Positions 25,785 to 34,226 are shown, counted from the stretch's first letter. The stretch is 64,000 bases of DNA from Hydrogenophaga sp. BPS33 (GCF_009859475.1 NZ_CP044549.1:4898001-4962000); one strand, 5' to 3'. Program-made: numbers and translations. Notes: a model not told the origin generated them from the sequence alone.

Positions 25785-26771
25785 ATGAAGAAGAGCCTCA
25801 TCGCTCTCGCCGTTCTGGCATCCACCGGCGCCGCGATGGCCCAGTCCAACGTCACGCTGTATGGCCGCATCGATACCTCGATCGGCTCCAACAAGGTCAA
25901 CGGCGTGAGCAACACGCAGATGTTCAGCGGCAACCTGTCCTCCACCCGCTGGGGCTTGCGTGGCAGCGAAGACCTGGGTGGTGGCCTCAAGGCCAACTTC
26001 AACCTGGAACAAGGCTTTGACAGCAGCGACGGCACCCAGAACGCCGGCAGCGCGTTCGATCGCCAGTCTTGGGTGGGTCTGAGCGGCGGTTTCGGCGCGG
26101 TCAAGATCGGCCGTTCTGACACCTCGTTCGACGACATCCGTGACCTCGCGGTGAGCAGCAACCTGTGGGACTCGGAATTCACGCCCACGAAGATCGCGTA
26201 CACCGCCGGCGTACCCGACTACTCCAGCCGCGCCAGCAACCAGATCCGCTACGAGTCGCCCTCCTTCGCCGGCTTCAGCTTCGGCGTGGGCTACGGCCTG
26301 GACGAACAGGCTTCGCCGATCAAGCGCGACGTGCTGTCCTACAACCTGCGCTACCGCGCCGGCAACCTGGACGTGGGCGTGGGCCGCCAGGAGCAGAAGC
26401 ACGAGTCCGCTCCAGCCACCGACCGCGAATACACCGCGATCTCAGGCGCCTACAACTTCGGCGTGGCCCGCGTCTCGGCCGGCTTCAACCGCGCCGAGAA
26501 CGGCGCCAACCTGCGCGACAACGAACTGTCGGTGGGTGTGAACGTGCCGCTGGGCGCGTTCGAGGTGTCGGTGGGCTATGCGCGCAGCAAGTCCGAAGCC
26601 GCTGGCGTGACCACGGCCAAGGGCTCGGCCTTCGGCCTGGGCGCAACCTACGCCCTGTCCAAGCGCACCCGCCTGTACGGTGCGTACCTGGATGGCGACG
26701 TGGAGAACGGCGCTGGCGTGACGATCACCGATCGCCGCATGTACTCCTTCGGCGTGCGCCACGACTTCTGA
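25785..26771 (+). CDS. Gram-negative porin (Omp32-like, 16-strand type)
   Basis: A 328-residue outer-membrane general porin of the betaproteobacterial type. The signal peptide is MKKSLIALAVLASTGAAMA with cleavage before QSNVTLYGRID, the standard first strand of this family. The protein continues with alternating strands, the R-x-x-W-G-L-R-G-S-E-D-L-G-G-G turn and ends in SFGVRHDF with the terminal phenylalanine needed by the BAM complex. The ATG at 25785 is chosen for the signal peptide. Followed by two hairpins. Confidence 0.95.
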   Translation: MKKSLIALAVLASTGAAMAQSNVTLYGRIDTSIGSNKVNGVSNTQMFSGNLSSTRWGLRGSEDLGGGLKANFNLEQGFDSSDGTQNAGSAFDRQSWVGLSGGFGAVKIGRSDTSFDDIRDLAVSSNLWDSEFTPTKIAYTAGVPDYSSRASNQIRYESPSFAGFSFGVGYGLDEQASPIKRDVLSYNLRYRAGNLDVGVGRQEQKHESAPATDREYTAISGAYNFGVARVSAGFNRAENGANLRDNELSVGVNVPLGAFEVSVGYARSKSEAAGVTTAKGSAFGLGATYALSKRTRLYGAYLDGDVENGAGVTITDRRMYSFGVRHDF

Positions 26772-26781
26772 TCTTTGGATC

Positions 26782-26809
26782 CGGCGACCGTTCTGACACA
26801 CGGTCGCCG
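26782..26809. repeat. Inverted repeat after the porin gene
   Basis: Perfect 10-bp arms CGGCGACCGT and ACGGTCGCCG around eight bases, starting 10 bases after the porin stop. The T-run behind it is poor, so it is more likely an mRNA-stabilising 3' hairpin than a terminator. Confidence 0.6.
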
Positions 26810-26853
26810 TTATCTCGCGTTTGTTACTTCCTGACCTTCTCCAAGGTTTTTGT

Positions 26854-26887
26854 GCCCCATCGGTCTTCGCGGCCGGTGGGGCTTTTT
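26854..26887 (+). terminator. Rho-independent terminator after the porin gene
   Basis: A 10-bp stem (GCCCCATCGG with CCGGTGGGGC, one G-T pair) and a nine-base loop, followed by five T. It lies between the porin stop and the convergent soxB stop at 26898. Confidence 0.85.
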
Positions 26888-26897
26888 GCCATGGGCA

Positions 26898-28619
26898 TCA
26901 GGCCATGCCGGGGTTGCCTTCCATGCCCACGATGCGCGGCGTGTTGATCTTCACGCCCTTGATCACCTTCTTCTCACGCAGGTAACCCGAGACCACATCC
27001 CAGATCGGCTCACCCGTGGCACCTTCCTGCACCGAGGCCCAGCCCGCGACCTTGTAGGTCTTGCCGGCTTCGATCGGCTTGCCTTTAAGCGTCATGTTGT
27101 TGATGCGCTGGCCCATGGCCGCCTTGGGCGCCACGGTGTACTGCATGCCCCCCACGCGCACCATGTCGCCGCCCTGCTGGTAGTAGGGGTCGGGGTTGAA
27201 GATGTTGTCGGCCACGTCTTCCAGAATGGTCTTGATCTGCTCGCCGGTGAAGGTGTTGAGCGTGGTGGCCGGGTAGGTCATGGCCATCTGGTCCATCATG
27301 CGTTCGTAGGTGATGGTGTCGCCCGGCAGCAGCGAGGTGCCCCAGCGCACGCCGGGCGAGAACGCCATGTCGGCCCCCTTGTTCTGCATCAGCGCGTCGC
27401 AGATGAGCTGGTCCCACGAGCCGTTGAAGTTGCCCCGGCGGTACAGCAGGTCTTCGGTGATGGCGAGTTTTTCTTCCAGCTTGTCCTTGTAGGGCGCGCG
27501 CACCTTGTCGATGTGCGCCTGCATCGCTGCGTCGGCCGCCAGCAGGTTGGAGAAGATGGGCAGCAGCTTGTAGCGAAAGTCCTGCACCTTGCCGCCGCGC
27601 ACGTCGAAATCGAGCACGCCGAGGAACTTGCTGTTGGAGCCGGCGTTGGTCACCAGCGTCTGGCCGCCACCGTTCTTCACGATGGTGGGCGCGGGCATGC
27701 CGTCGTGCGTGTGGCCGCCCAGGATGGCGTCGATGCCGCGCACGCGCGAGGCCATCTTGATGTCCACGTCCATGCCGTTGTGCGAGAGCACCACCACGAC
27801 CTGCGCGCCCTTGCCGCGCGCTTCGTCGACCATCTTCTGCATGTGCTCGTCCTGGATGCCGAAGGTCCAGTCGGGCACCATGTAGCGCGGGTTGGCGATG
27901 GGGGTGTAGGGGAAGGCCTGGCCGATCACCGCAACCTGCACGCCATTCATCTCGCGCAGCGCGTAGGGCTTGAACACCAGGTCCTCGAAGTCCGTGGTCT
28001 TGACGTTCTGCGCCAGGAATTCGATATGGCCGTTGAGATCCTTCTCCACGATCTCCTTCACGCGCTGGGCGCCGAAGGTGAACTCCCAGTGCGGCGTCAT
28101 CATGTTCACGCCGAGCAGCTTGCAGGCGTCCACCATGTCCTGCGCGTTGGTCCACAACGAGGTGGCCGAACCCTGCCAGGTGTCGCCGCCATCGAGCAGC
28201 AGCGCGTGCGGACGGCTGGCCTTGAGCTGCTGGATCAGCGTGGCCATGTGCGCGAAGCCGCCGACTTTGCCGTAGGTCTTCGCGGCCTGGCTGAAGTTGA
28301 GGGACGAGAACGCGTGCGCCTGCGCGGTGCCGGGTTTGATGCCGAAGTGCCGCAGCAGCTTCTCGCCCACGATGTGTGGTGGCTTGCCCACGGCATCGGC
28401 CACGCCCAGGTTCACGCTGGGCTCGCGGAAGTAAATCGGCTGCAGCTGCGCGTGGCAATCGGTGAAGTGCAGGAAGCTCACGTTGCCGAACTTGGGCACG
28501 TCGTACAGGCGCTCGCCCGCACCGGGCGCGGCGGCCAACACGTCGCGGTGGTTCAAGGCCATGCCGGTGGCGCTCGCCACGGCCAGCACCTGCATGAATT
28601 CACGGCGGCTGAAGCTCAT
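26898..28619 (-). CDS. soxB: SoxB, sulfate thiohydrolase
   Basis: A 573-residue periplasmic manganese enzyme of the metallophosphoesterase/5'-nucleotidase fold that hydrolyses sulfate from the SoxY-bound thiosulfate. The twin-arginine signal is SFSRREFMQVLAV at the N terminus. Metal-site motifs are HFTDCHAQL, DGGDTWQGS, LSHNG and GGHTHDG. The length matches SoxB. The start at 28619 is chosen because the Tat signal begins there. It is the last sox gene on the strand but has 103 bases of AT-rich upstream DNA with a motif shared with two other sox promoters, so it may have its own promoter. Confidence 0.96.
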   Translation of the reverse strand: MSFSRREFMQVLAVASATGMALNHRDVLAAAPGAGERLYDVPKFGNVSFLHFTDCHAQLQPIYFREPSVNLGVADAVGKPPHIVGEKLLRHFGIKPGTAQAHAFSSLNFSQAAKTYGKVGGFAHMATLIQQLKASRPHALLLDGGDTWQGSATSLWTNAQDMVDACKLLGVNMMTPHWEFTFGAQRVKEIVEKDLNGHIEFLAQNVKTTDFEDLVFKPYALREMNGVQVAVIGQAFPYTPIANPRYMVPDWTFGIQDEHMQKMVDEARGKGAQVVVVLSHNGMDVDIKMASRVRGIDAILGGHTHDGMPAPTIVKNGGGQTLVTNAGSNSKFLGVLDFDVRGGKVQDFRYKLLPIFSNLLAADAAMQAHIDKVRAPYKDKLEEKLAITEDLLYRRGNFNGSWDQLICDALMQNKGADMAFSPGVRWGTSLLPGDTITYERMMDQMAMTYPATTLNTFTGEQIKTILEDVADNIFNPDPYYQQGGDMVRVGGMQYTVAPKAAMGQRINNMTLKGKPIEAGKTYKVAGWASVQEGATGEPIWDVVSGYLREKKVIKGVKINTPRIVGMEGNPGMA

Positions 28620-28643
28620 GTCTCGTCCCTGTCTTTCAATAAT

Positions 28644-28657
28644 TGATCGCTGATATT
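28644..28657 (-). promoter_or_regulatory. Shared sox upstream motif, copy at soxB
   Basis: TGATCGCTGATATT (written on the + strand), 25-38 bases before the soxB start. The same pattern, T-N-A-W-Y/G-G-C-K-S-ATATT, occurs before soxC and before the small sox cytochrome gene, in the same orientation. It could be an operator for a SoxR/ArsR-type repressor or part of the promoters. Confidence 0.4.
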
Positions 28658-28722
28658 TGCGCGAAATTTTTTTGAACAAAAGCCCCGGCCGCCGCATTGG
28701 CGAAAACCGGGGCTCGGTGCTG

Positions 28723-29373
28723 TTATTTATTGACCGGAGAAGCCGGGTCGAGCAACAGCGCCATCACGTCCTTGAGCTGCTTCTCGTTGAGGATGGCGTG
28801 TTGGCCCACGCGCGGCATCTGCGAGCACGCGTTGTAGGCGCGCGAGTTCCACAGCTTGCCCCAGGTGTACTCCACGATGGCCTTGCCCGCCGGGCTGTTG
28901 GGGTCGGTCACGCCGCGCAGCTTGCCGTAGTTGTAGAGGCTGGGGCCGAGTGTGCCGAAGGAGATCTCTTCCTTGCTGATCTGGTGGCAGTTGTAGCAGT
29001 TGCCGCCGTTGACCGTGGTCGCGGTGTCGGTCCAGGTCATGCCACGGCCGCTTTGCGCGATGGCCTCGCCGGCTTTCCAGTCGCCGATGAACTTGCCGTC
29101 GCTCGGCCACTTCACGGTCTTCATGTTGGCCGCTTCGATGGCCTTGGCCACGGCCGGGTCGATGGGTTTGCCGGCCACGTCGGCGGCCGCGCATTCGCGG
29201 TTGGCATCGTCCTGCACAAGGCGGTCCACCTTGGCGATGCCGCGGTCCTGGAAGGAATTCTTGAGGATGTCGGCCGTGGCCTTGTCGTAGTCGGCGGACG
29301 ATGGCGACACGGTGCAGGCGGAGAGCGCAAGCGCTGCCACGGGCAGCAGGACGAAGGTGATGTTCTTGTTCAT
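28723..29373 (-). CDS. soxX: SoxX, cytochrome c subunit of SoxXA
   Basis: A 216-residue mono-heme c-type cytochrome, SoxX, partner of SoxA in the complex that oxidatively couples thiosulfate to SoxY. One heme site CYNCH is present, with the N-terminal region and the G-R-G-M-T-W segment typical of long SoxX. The signal peptide ends in a lipobox, LALSAC, so the mature protein is probably a lipoprotein facing the periplasm. GGAG is well placed before the ATG at 29373. It begins 16 bases after the soxA stop. Confidence 0.93.
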   Translation of the reverse strand: MNKNITFVLLPVAALALSACTVSPSSADYDKATADILKNSFQDRGIAKVDRLVQDDANRECAAADVAGKPIDPAVAKAIEAANMKTVKWPSDGKFIGDWKAGEAIAQSGRGMTWTDTATTVNGGNCYNCHQISKEEISFGTLGPSLYNYGKLRGVTDPNSPAGKAIVEYTWGKLWNSRAYNACSQMPRVGQHAILNEKQLKDVMALLLDPASPVNK

Positions 29374-29389
29374 GTTCGTGGTCTCCGGT

Positions 29390-30193
29390 TCAGCGCTTGA
29401 TGGCGGGCACGATGGACTCGGCGGTCTTGGCGTTCACGCCCATGTAGACGCCGAGTGCAATGGTGGCGTCGCTGCCGAACTTGGGTTCGGGAAAGCGCTG
29501 CTGGCGGAAACAGTCGTTCAGGCGCAGTTGCATGCCCCACATCTGCGCGTTGGACACGCGGTAGGCGGGCCACGCGGCAAAGCCGATGCCGTCGCCCGGG
29601 TTCTTGGTGAGGTTGGGCAGGTCTTGCAGTCGGATGCGCTTGTCGCTCTCGCCGTGGCACGAGGCGCACGAGAAGTCGTGCGTGCCGCCGCGCGTGAAGA
29701 AGATGCGCTTGCCGGCTTCGTACATCAGTTTTTCCTGCGCATGCGATTGCGGCAGGTTGAAGCGCATGCCTTTGGAGGCCGTGGCCACGTAGGTTGCCAG
29801 CGCCGTCACGTTGGCCATTTCGCCACGGCCAAACGGCGTCTTGGCGATCTCGGCGGCGTTGAAGCCTTGCAGCGTTTCCATGCAGGTGATGAGACGCGTC
29901 TCCAGATCCTGCACGCGGCCGGTGTCCTTGAAGAAGCGCGGCATTTCCACGAAGACGCCTTTGATCACGCCCGGGCCCTTGCCGAGGTCGCACTGTTCGA
30001 GCGACACGTTCTTGGGGCCGCGTTTCTGTTTCCAGAGCTCTTCCCCCTTCATCTCGAACAGCTCGGCGGGGTTGCCGTCCTGCAGCATCTCGCGGTACTT
30101 GGCGATGCCTTCGGCGGTGGCGTCCTGCGCATGGGCCGTGCCCAGCGCCAAGGCCGTGAACGCCAGCGCGGCGACGGAGGGGAAAAGTTTCAT
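29390..30193 (-). CDS. soxA: SoxA, cytochrome c subunit of SoxXA
   Basis: A 267-residue SoxA. A Sec signal peptide ends at about residue 22 (GTAHA-QDA). Only one heme motif is present, CASCH, so it is the mono-heme type; the first heme site of di-heme SoxA is lost, with two cysteines (EQCDLGKG and ITCMETLQ) that would form a disulfide in its place. The active-site cysteine that becomes the persulfide heme ligand is C in LNDCFRQQRFP. AGGAG precedes the ATG at 30193. It is separated from soxZ by 150 bases containing a repeat. Confidence 0.94.
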   Translation of the reverse strand: MKLFPSVAALAFTALALGTAHAQDATAEGIAKYREMLQDGNPAELFEMKGEELWKQKRGPKNVSLEQCDLGKGPGVIKGVFVEMPRFFKDTGRVQDLETRLITCMETLQGFNAAEIAKTPFGRGEMANVTALATYVATASKGMRFNLPQSHAQEKLMYEAGKRIFFTRGGTHDFSCASCHGESDKRIRLQDLPNLTKNPGDGIGFAAWPAYRVSNAQMWGMQLRLNDCFRQQRFPEPKFGSDATIALGVYMGVNAKTAESIVPAIKR

Positions 30194-30263
30194 GGGGGAG
30201 CTCCTCTTGTTATCAAAAAAACCGAATCACCACGGCACCGTCGCCGCGACACACCTCAAATCC

Positions 30264-30343
30264 AGGCCGCCGCGGAACCGGCTTCGCCGGGCCGCCAGCG
30301 ACGCCCCCCTGGAGGGGGTCGCGCGCAGCGCGGCGGGGGTGGG
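30264..30343. repeat. Comamonadaceae palindromic intergenic repeat
   Basis: An 80-base GC-rich element between soxZ and soxA made of three nested hairpins: GGCCGC..AACCGGCTTCGCCGG..GCCGCC, CCCCCCTGGAGGGGG and GCGCGCAGCGCG. This composite is familiar from intergenic regions of Acidovorax-like genomes. It touches the soxZ stop codon and may act as an mRNA-processing or attenuation point in the operon. Identified by memory of the pattern. Confidence 0.65.
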
Positions 30344-30655
30344 TCAAGCTATTACAGCCTCATCCGTACGCGTGTCGTTCTTCGTGTCGGTCCACTTCAC
30401 GACCACTTTGTCGCCCTTGGCGGCGCCCTTGAACTTGAACGACAGAAAGGGGTTCTGCGCCACAGAGCCGGTGAACAGCGCGCTCAGCACGACCTTGCCG
30501 TTGTGCGTGGCTTGCACGTCCTTGATGAAGTGGGCGGGAATGAGCGCGCCTGCAGCGTCGCGGCGCGTGCCGGGCTCCATGACGTGGGACATGAGAATGC
30601 GGACGGTGGTTTCGTCACCGGCGAGGGCGGCGCGGATGCGCATCGGATCGGCCAT
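30344..30655 (-). CDS. soxZ: SoxZ, thiosulfate-carrier partner protein
   Basis: A 103-residue SoxZ, an immunoglobulin-like protein that dimerises with SoxY to form the substrate carrier. Recognisable features are PMRIRA at the start, the MSHVMEPGTRRD segment, IPAHFI and the final strand KWTDTKNDTRTDEA. No signal peptide, as expected, since SoxZ is exported with SoxY. CAGGAG lies eight bases before the ATG at 30655. 58 bases separate it from soxY. Confidence 0.95.
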   Translation of the reverse strand: MADPMRIRAALAGDETTVRILMSHVMEPGTRRDAAGALIPAHFIKDVQATHNGKVVLSALFTGSVAQNPFLSFKFKGAAKGDKVVVKWTDTKNDTRTDEAVIA

Positions 30656-30713
30656 GTTGGACTCCTGAAATTCTGTGAGCGTTGGGCGTGGAAGGGCGTT
30701 GGACTCGGGGCGA

Positions 30714-31169
30714 TCAGCCGCCGCAACCGCCCAGCGTGACCTTGGTTTCCTTGGTGGCCGAGTACAGCTTGCCATCGGCCTTGGCGATGGCGATCACGTT
30801 GCTGCTCTGACCCATCTTCAGGCGCGTCTGCACCTCCGGCGCGGTGCCCGCGGGAATGATGAAACCGCAGGACAAGGGCATCGGGTTTTTCTCGACGATC
30901 AGGTAGATCTCGGTGGTGTTGGGCAGCTTGCTGGAAGCGCCCACCGGCACCACGGCACCGTTCTCGGCGATGTCCGGCGCGACCACGGTCACCTGGTCGC
31001 TGTTGGCGGGCGTACCGCCCACGGCCTTGAGCGCGTCGGCCAGCGTCTTCACTTCGAAGCCGGCGCGGTCCACGGCGGCCTGTGCCTGGCTTTGGGTGAT
31101 GATGCCCAGCGACACCAGCGTGGCGAACGCTCCAGTGGTCTTGAGGGTGGCTCGGCGGGTGTGGTTCAT
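30714..31169 (-). CDS. soxY: SoxY, thiosulfate-carrier protein
   Basis: A 151-residue SoxY. A twin-arginine signal peptide is seen at the start (NHTRRATLKTTGAFATL). The carrier cysteine lies in the C-terminal swinging arm GGCGG, to which thiosulfate is attached. AGGAG precedes the ATG at 31169. It lies between the small cytochrome gene and soxZ. Confidence 0.96.
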   Translation of the reverse strand: MNHTRRATLKTTGAFATLVSLGIITQSQAQAAVDRAGFEVKTLADALKAVGGTPANSDQVTVVAPDIAENGAVVPVGASSKLPNTTEIYLIVEKNPMPLSCGFIIPAGTAPEVQTRLKMGQSSNVIAIAKADGKLYSATKETKVTLGGCGG

Positions 31170-31224
31170 GGGGAACTCCTGAGGGATATGAATCAAAACG
31201 GTGCGAAGTTTACTGGGCGTGCGC

Positions 31225-31563
31225 TCACTTGTCGGGCGCACCGGCGAGGACCCAGCTTGCGAGCAGGGTGAGTTCGTCGTCTTTCAGCGTGGGCTGCGGC
31301 GGCATGGGCACGGGACCGTAGGTGCCCGAACCGCCGGACTTGATGCGCGCGGCCACCGCCGCCAGCGCACCCGCCTGGCCCTTGTGCTTGGCGGCCACGT
31401 CCTTGAATGCGGGGCCGACCAATTTCTTGTCCACCGCGTGGCAGGCCATGCAGGCGCTCTTGGCGGCCAGGGCTTTGGCGGCAGCGGCATCCTGGGCGTG
31501 GGCGCCTGCGCTCAGCAGCGCTCCAGCAGCGGCCAGGCACAACAGGATCGGTTTCATGGGCAT
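31225..31563 (-). CDS. Small periplasmic cytochrome c of the sox cluster
   Basis: A 112-residue class I cytochrome c with a Sec signal peptide (cleavage after GAHA) and one heme motif CMACH; the axial methionine is probably in PVPMPPQP. The whole mature part aligns with the C-terminal heme domain of SoxD encoded upstream (shared VGP-x-F, AAKHKG, GGSG-x-YG and VPMPPQP), so it looks like a free-standing copy of that domain. It probably carries electrons from SoxXA or SoxCD to the terminal oxidase. The ATG at 31563 has AGGAG ten bases upstream; a second ATG at 31557 is too far. A 126-base gap precedes it. Confidence 0.88.
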   Translation of the reverse strand: MPMKPILLCLAAAGALLSAGAHAQDAAAAKALAAKSACMACHAVDKKLVGPAFKDVAAKHKGQAGALAAVAARIKSGGSGTYGPVPMPPQPTLKDDELTLLASWVLAGAPDK

Positions 31564-31605
31564 AGGGTACGGTCTCCTTTTTTGAGGGGAAATGGGGTTT
31601 ACGAG

Positions 31606-31619
31606 TAAATGCGCATATT
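31606..31619 (-). promoter_or_regulatory. Shared sox upstream motif, copy at the small cytochrome gene
   Basis: TAAATGCGCATATT (+ strand), 43-56 bases before the cytochrome start, centred on the palindrome ATGCGCAT. It matches the motif before soxC and soxB in 8-9 of 14 positions and in orientation. Confidence 0.35.
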
Positions 31620-31689
31620 TAAAAACATTGTGGCTTGAGGCGCCGATGCGCCTCGGGCCACTGCGGCATGCGCGCCACAGTCTTCCGTG

Positions 31690-32751
31690 TTACTTCGCGC
31701 CACTGGCAATCCAGCGGGCGATGGAGCGGGCGTCCGCGTCGCTGAGCTGGGGTTGCGGCGGCATCGGCACCGCGCCGTACACGCCCGATCCGCCTTCGCG
31801 GATACGGCCCAGCAGGTACGCCTCAAGATCGGCCTTGCCCTTGTGCTTGGCGGCGATCTCATTGAACCCGGGGCCGACGATCTTGTTCGTCATGCCGTGG
31901 CAGGCGGTGCAGCTGTTGGCGGCCAGCAGGGCCTTGGTGTCGGGCGCGCCGGCAGCGGGCTTGGCCGCCGCGACAACCACCGTGGGCGGCGGCGCGCTGC
32001 CCACGGGTGCAGTCGGTGGCGGCTTGGTGGTGTCGGCCCCGCGCACCGGGCCGATGACGCGGTTCTGCTCCTGGATGTTGCCGTGCGCATCGCGCGCGAA
32101 ATCGGGCAGCGAGGAGCGGATGGTCGACTCCACCGGGCAGTCTTTCATGCAGGCCACGTTCTTCACGTCGCCCTTGCCGTCCACCTTCCACAGCGGCTCG
32201 TGGAACACCATGCCGTTGCGGTTGGGCATGCGCTTTTGCACCTCGGCGATGTTCTGGTCGCTCAGCGTGAAGTCCGCCGGCACCACATCGGCCAGGCTCA
32301 GGATGTAAGCGGTCACGCTGTAGACCTCGTCGGCCGTGAGCGACTTGGGCGCGTTCCAGGGCATGGCGCGGTTGATGTAGTCCCACAGCGTGGAGAGCGT
32401 GGCCACCTTCATCATGGTGGTCTTCTGCGGGAAGGTGCTGCCTGGCTCCAGGTTCTTCACACGGCCGCGTTCGATGTCGGCCTTGGTGGTGCCGCCGACG
32501 ATGGGCGTGAACACCTCGTTCGATTCGCCGAAGCTGCCGTGGCAGGACGCGCACTGCGCCTCCCACACGGTCTCGCCCCGCGACACCGTGCCCGAGCCCT
32601 TGGGCAGGCCTTTGAAGTCGGGACGCACGTCGATGTCCCAGGCTTTGACTTCGGCCTTGGTCGCGTCGCGACCAATCTCGTGCCAGGGCTGGGTTTGTGC
32701 AAAGGCCGGAGCGGTGACGAAGGCAGCGGCCAACAGGATCAGGGTTCTCAT
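31690..32751 (-). CDS. soxD: SoxD, di-heme cytochrome subunit of sulfur dehydrogenase
   Basis: A 353-residue di-heme cytochrome c, electron-accepting subunit of SoxCD, which oxidises the SoxY-bound sulfane sulfur. A Sec signal peptide (cleavage after APAFA) is followed by the first heme domain (CASCH near residue 70) with the family marker W-D-I-D-V-R-P and R-A-M-P-W, a Pro/Ala-rich linker and a second small heme domain (CTACH). The ATG at 32751 lies eight bases after the soxC stop; an in-frame TTG at 32763 is unlikely. Co-transcribed with soxC. Confidence 0.95.
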   Translation of the reverse strand: MRTLILLAAAFVTAPAFAQTQPWHEIGRDATKAEVKAWDIDVRPDFKGLPKGSGTVSRGETVWEAQCASCHGSFGESNEVFTPIVGGTTKADIERGRVKNLEPGSTFPQKTTMMKVATLSTLWDYINRAMPWNAPKSLTADEVYSVTAYILSLADVVPADFTLSDQNIAEVQKRMPNRNGMVFHEPLWKVDGKGDVKNVACMKDCPVESTIRSSLPDFARDAHGNIQEQNRVIGPVRGADTTKPPPTAPVGSAPPPTVVVAAAKPAAGAPDTKALLAANSCTACHGMTNKIVGPGFNEIAAKHKGKADLEAYLLGRIREGGSGVYGAVPMPPQPQLSDADARSIARWIASGAK

Positions 32752-32759
32752 GGGGCGCT

Positions 32760-34103
32760 TCAATAGACTTGCACGTTGGAGACTTCGCCGTTTTCAGCGA
32801 CCCGCCACGACTGGATGGCGTTCTGGTGGTAGATCGAGCGCGTGCCACGCACGGCGCGCAGCTGGTTGATCTTGGGTTGCACGTAACCCGTGCTGTCGAT
32901 GGCGCGACTCTGCAGCACGGCGGGCTTGCCGTCCCACACCCAGTCGATGTTGAAGCGCGTGAGCGCCTTGGGCAGCACCGGGCCTTCGAGGCGCGCCGTG
33001 CGCCAGCTGCGCCCGCCGTCCACGCTCACGTCCACCCGCTTGATGGCGCCACGACCCGACCACGCCAGGCCGGTGACGTTGTAGTAACCCTTGTCCAGCA
33101 GCGTCTGGCTGCCCGAGGGCGTGGTGATCACGCTCTTGCATTCCTGGATGCCGGTGTACTGGCGGTGCGTTCCATCGGGCATGTGGTCGATGTAGTGGAC
33201 CGACTCGTCCTTGGTGGCCCACTTCTGGTCGCCCACTTCCAGTCGGCGCAGGTATTTGACCCAGCTCACGCCCTGCACGCCGGGCACCACCAGGCGCAAC
33301 GGGTAGCCGTTCTCCGGGCGCAGCATTTCGCCGTTCATGGCCCAGGCAACGATGCAGTCGTCCATGGCGCGCTCAATGTCGATGGTGCGCGTCATCGAAG
33401 AGCCGTCCGCGCCTTCGGCCAGCACGTATTTGCCATTCTTCTTGTCGTACCCGCACATCTCCAGCAGCGTGGAGAGCAGCACGCCGGTGTATTCGCAGCA
33501 GCTCAGCATGCCGTGCGTGTACTGCACCGAAGGCAGCGCCACGTTGCCCCACTCCGGCGCGGAGTTGGCGCCGCATTCGATGAAGTGGATGCGCGAGACA
33601 CTGGGCAGGCGCATCAGGTCGTCCATGGTGAACACGCGCTCGCGTTTCACCAGGCCGTTGACCATCAAACGGTGTTGGGAGGGATCGATGTCCCACCAGC
33701 CCTGGTGGTGGCGCTCGAAATGCAGGCCGTTGGGCGTGATGATGCCGAACAGGCCCTGCAGCGGCGCGAAGCTGACGGAGGCCTGCGGCACGCGTGTGAG
33801 CCCCGGGCTCTGGCGGCGCTGCAGATTGCCTTCCCACTTGCTGGGCGCGCCGTAGCCCAACGTCGCCACGGGCTGGCCCAAGCCGGTGGTGTGGGCAGGG
33901 AGTTTCAGAATGGCGTCTTCGCCTTCGGCCGCCAGTGCACGGGTGCTGGCCGTAGCACCGGTCACGGCACCCGCGCCCATGGCCAGGGCCTTGCCCATGA
34001 AGCTGCGCCGTGCCTTGCGGGCCTGCTCCAGTTTGTCGGTGTTCAGGTGGTTTTCGGGGGCGGGCAGAACGCGCCCGATGACGTCGCTCAAATCTTTGGA
34101 CAC
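32760..34103 (-). CDS. soxC: SoxC, molybdenum subunit of sulfur dehydrogenase
   Basis: A 447-residue molybdopterin oxidoreductase of the sulfite oxidase family. The Tat signal is KARRSFMGKALAMG at about 31-44. The molybdenum-ligating cysteine is in HFIECGANS, and the C-terminal dimerisation domain has the usual VDVSVDGGRSW and GYVQP segments. The GTG start at 34103 is preceded by AAGGAAG five bases upstream. First gene of the sox cluster; the 123-base upstream region contains a copy of the shared motif and should hold the promoter. Confidence 0.96.
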   Translation of the reverse strand: MSKDLSDVIGRVLPAPENHLNTDKLEQARKARRSFMGKALAMGAGAVTGATASTRALAAEGEDAILKLPAHTTGLGQPVATLGYGAPSKWEGNLQRRQSPGLTRVPQASVSFAPLQGLFGIITPNGLHFERHHQGWWDIDPSQHRLMVNGLVKRERVFTMDDLMRLPSVSRIHFIECGANSAPEWGNVALPSVQYTHGMLSCCEYTGVLLSTLLEMCGYDKKNGKYVLAEGADGSSMTRTIDIERAMDDCIVAWAMNGEMLRPENGYPLRLVVPGVQGVSWVKYLRRLEVGDQKWATKDESVHYIDHMPDGTHRQYTGIQECKSVITTPSGSQTLLDKGYYNVTGLAWSGRGAIKRVDVSVDGGRSWRTARLEGPVLPKALTRFNIDWVWDGKPAVLQSRAIDSTGYVQPKINQLRAVRGTRSIYHQNAIQSWRVAENGEVSNVQVY

Positions 34104-34161
34104 AGGGGCTTCCTTCGCGGGTACAGAACGCTTTTGGCGTTGTTTCCGGGCAATATATTAG

Positions 34162-34175
34162 TTATTGCTGATATT
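34162..34175 (-). promoter_or_regulatory. Shared sox upstream motif, copy at soxC
   Basis: TTATTGCTGATATT (+ strand), 59-72 bases before the soxC GTG, embedded in a wider AATAT..ATATT inverted arrangement from 34152. Same motif and orientation as before soxB and the small cytochrome gene. Confidence 0.4.
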
Positions 34176-34226
34176 CGGATTGGTAGAAACCCGTAACACA
34201 CCCAATCCCCTTTCCTTTCTTCTTCT

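Noticed and set aside
32769..34196. A 475-codon plus-strand frame antisense to soxC.
   Set aside because: soxC is unmistakable; the antisense translation is low-complexity in His, Arg, Ala and Val.
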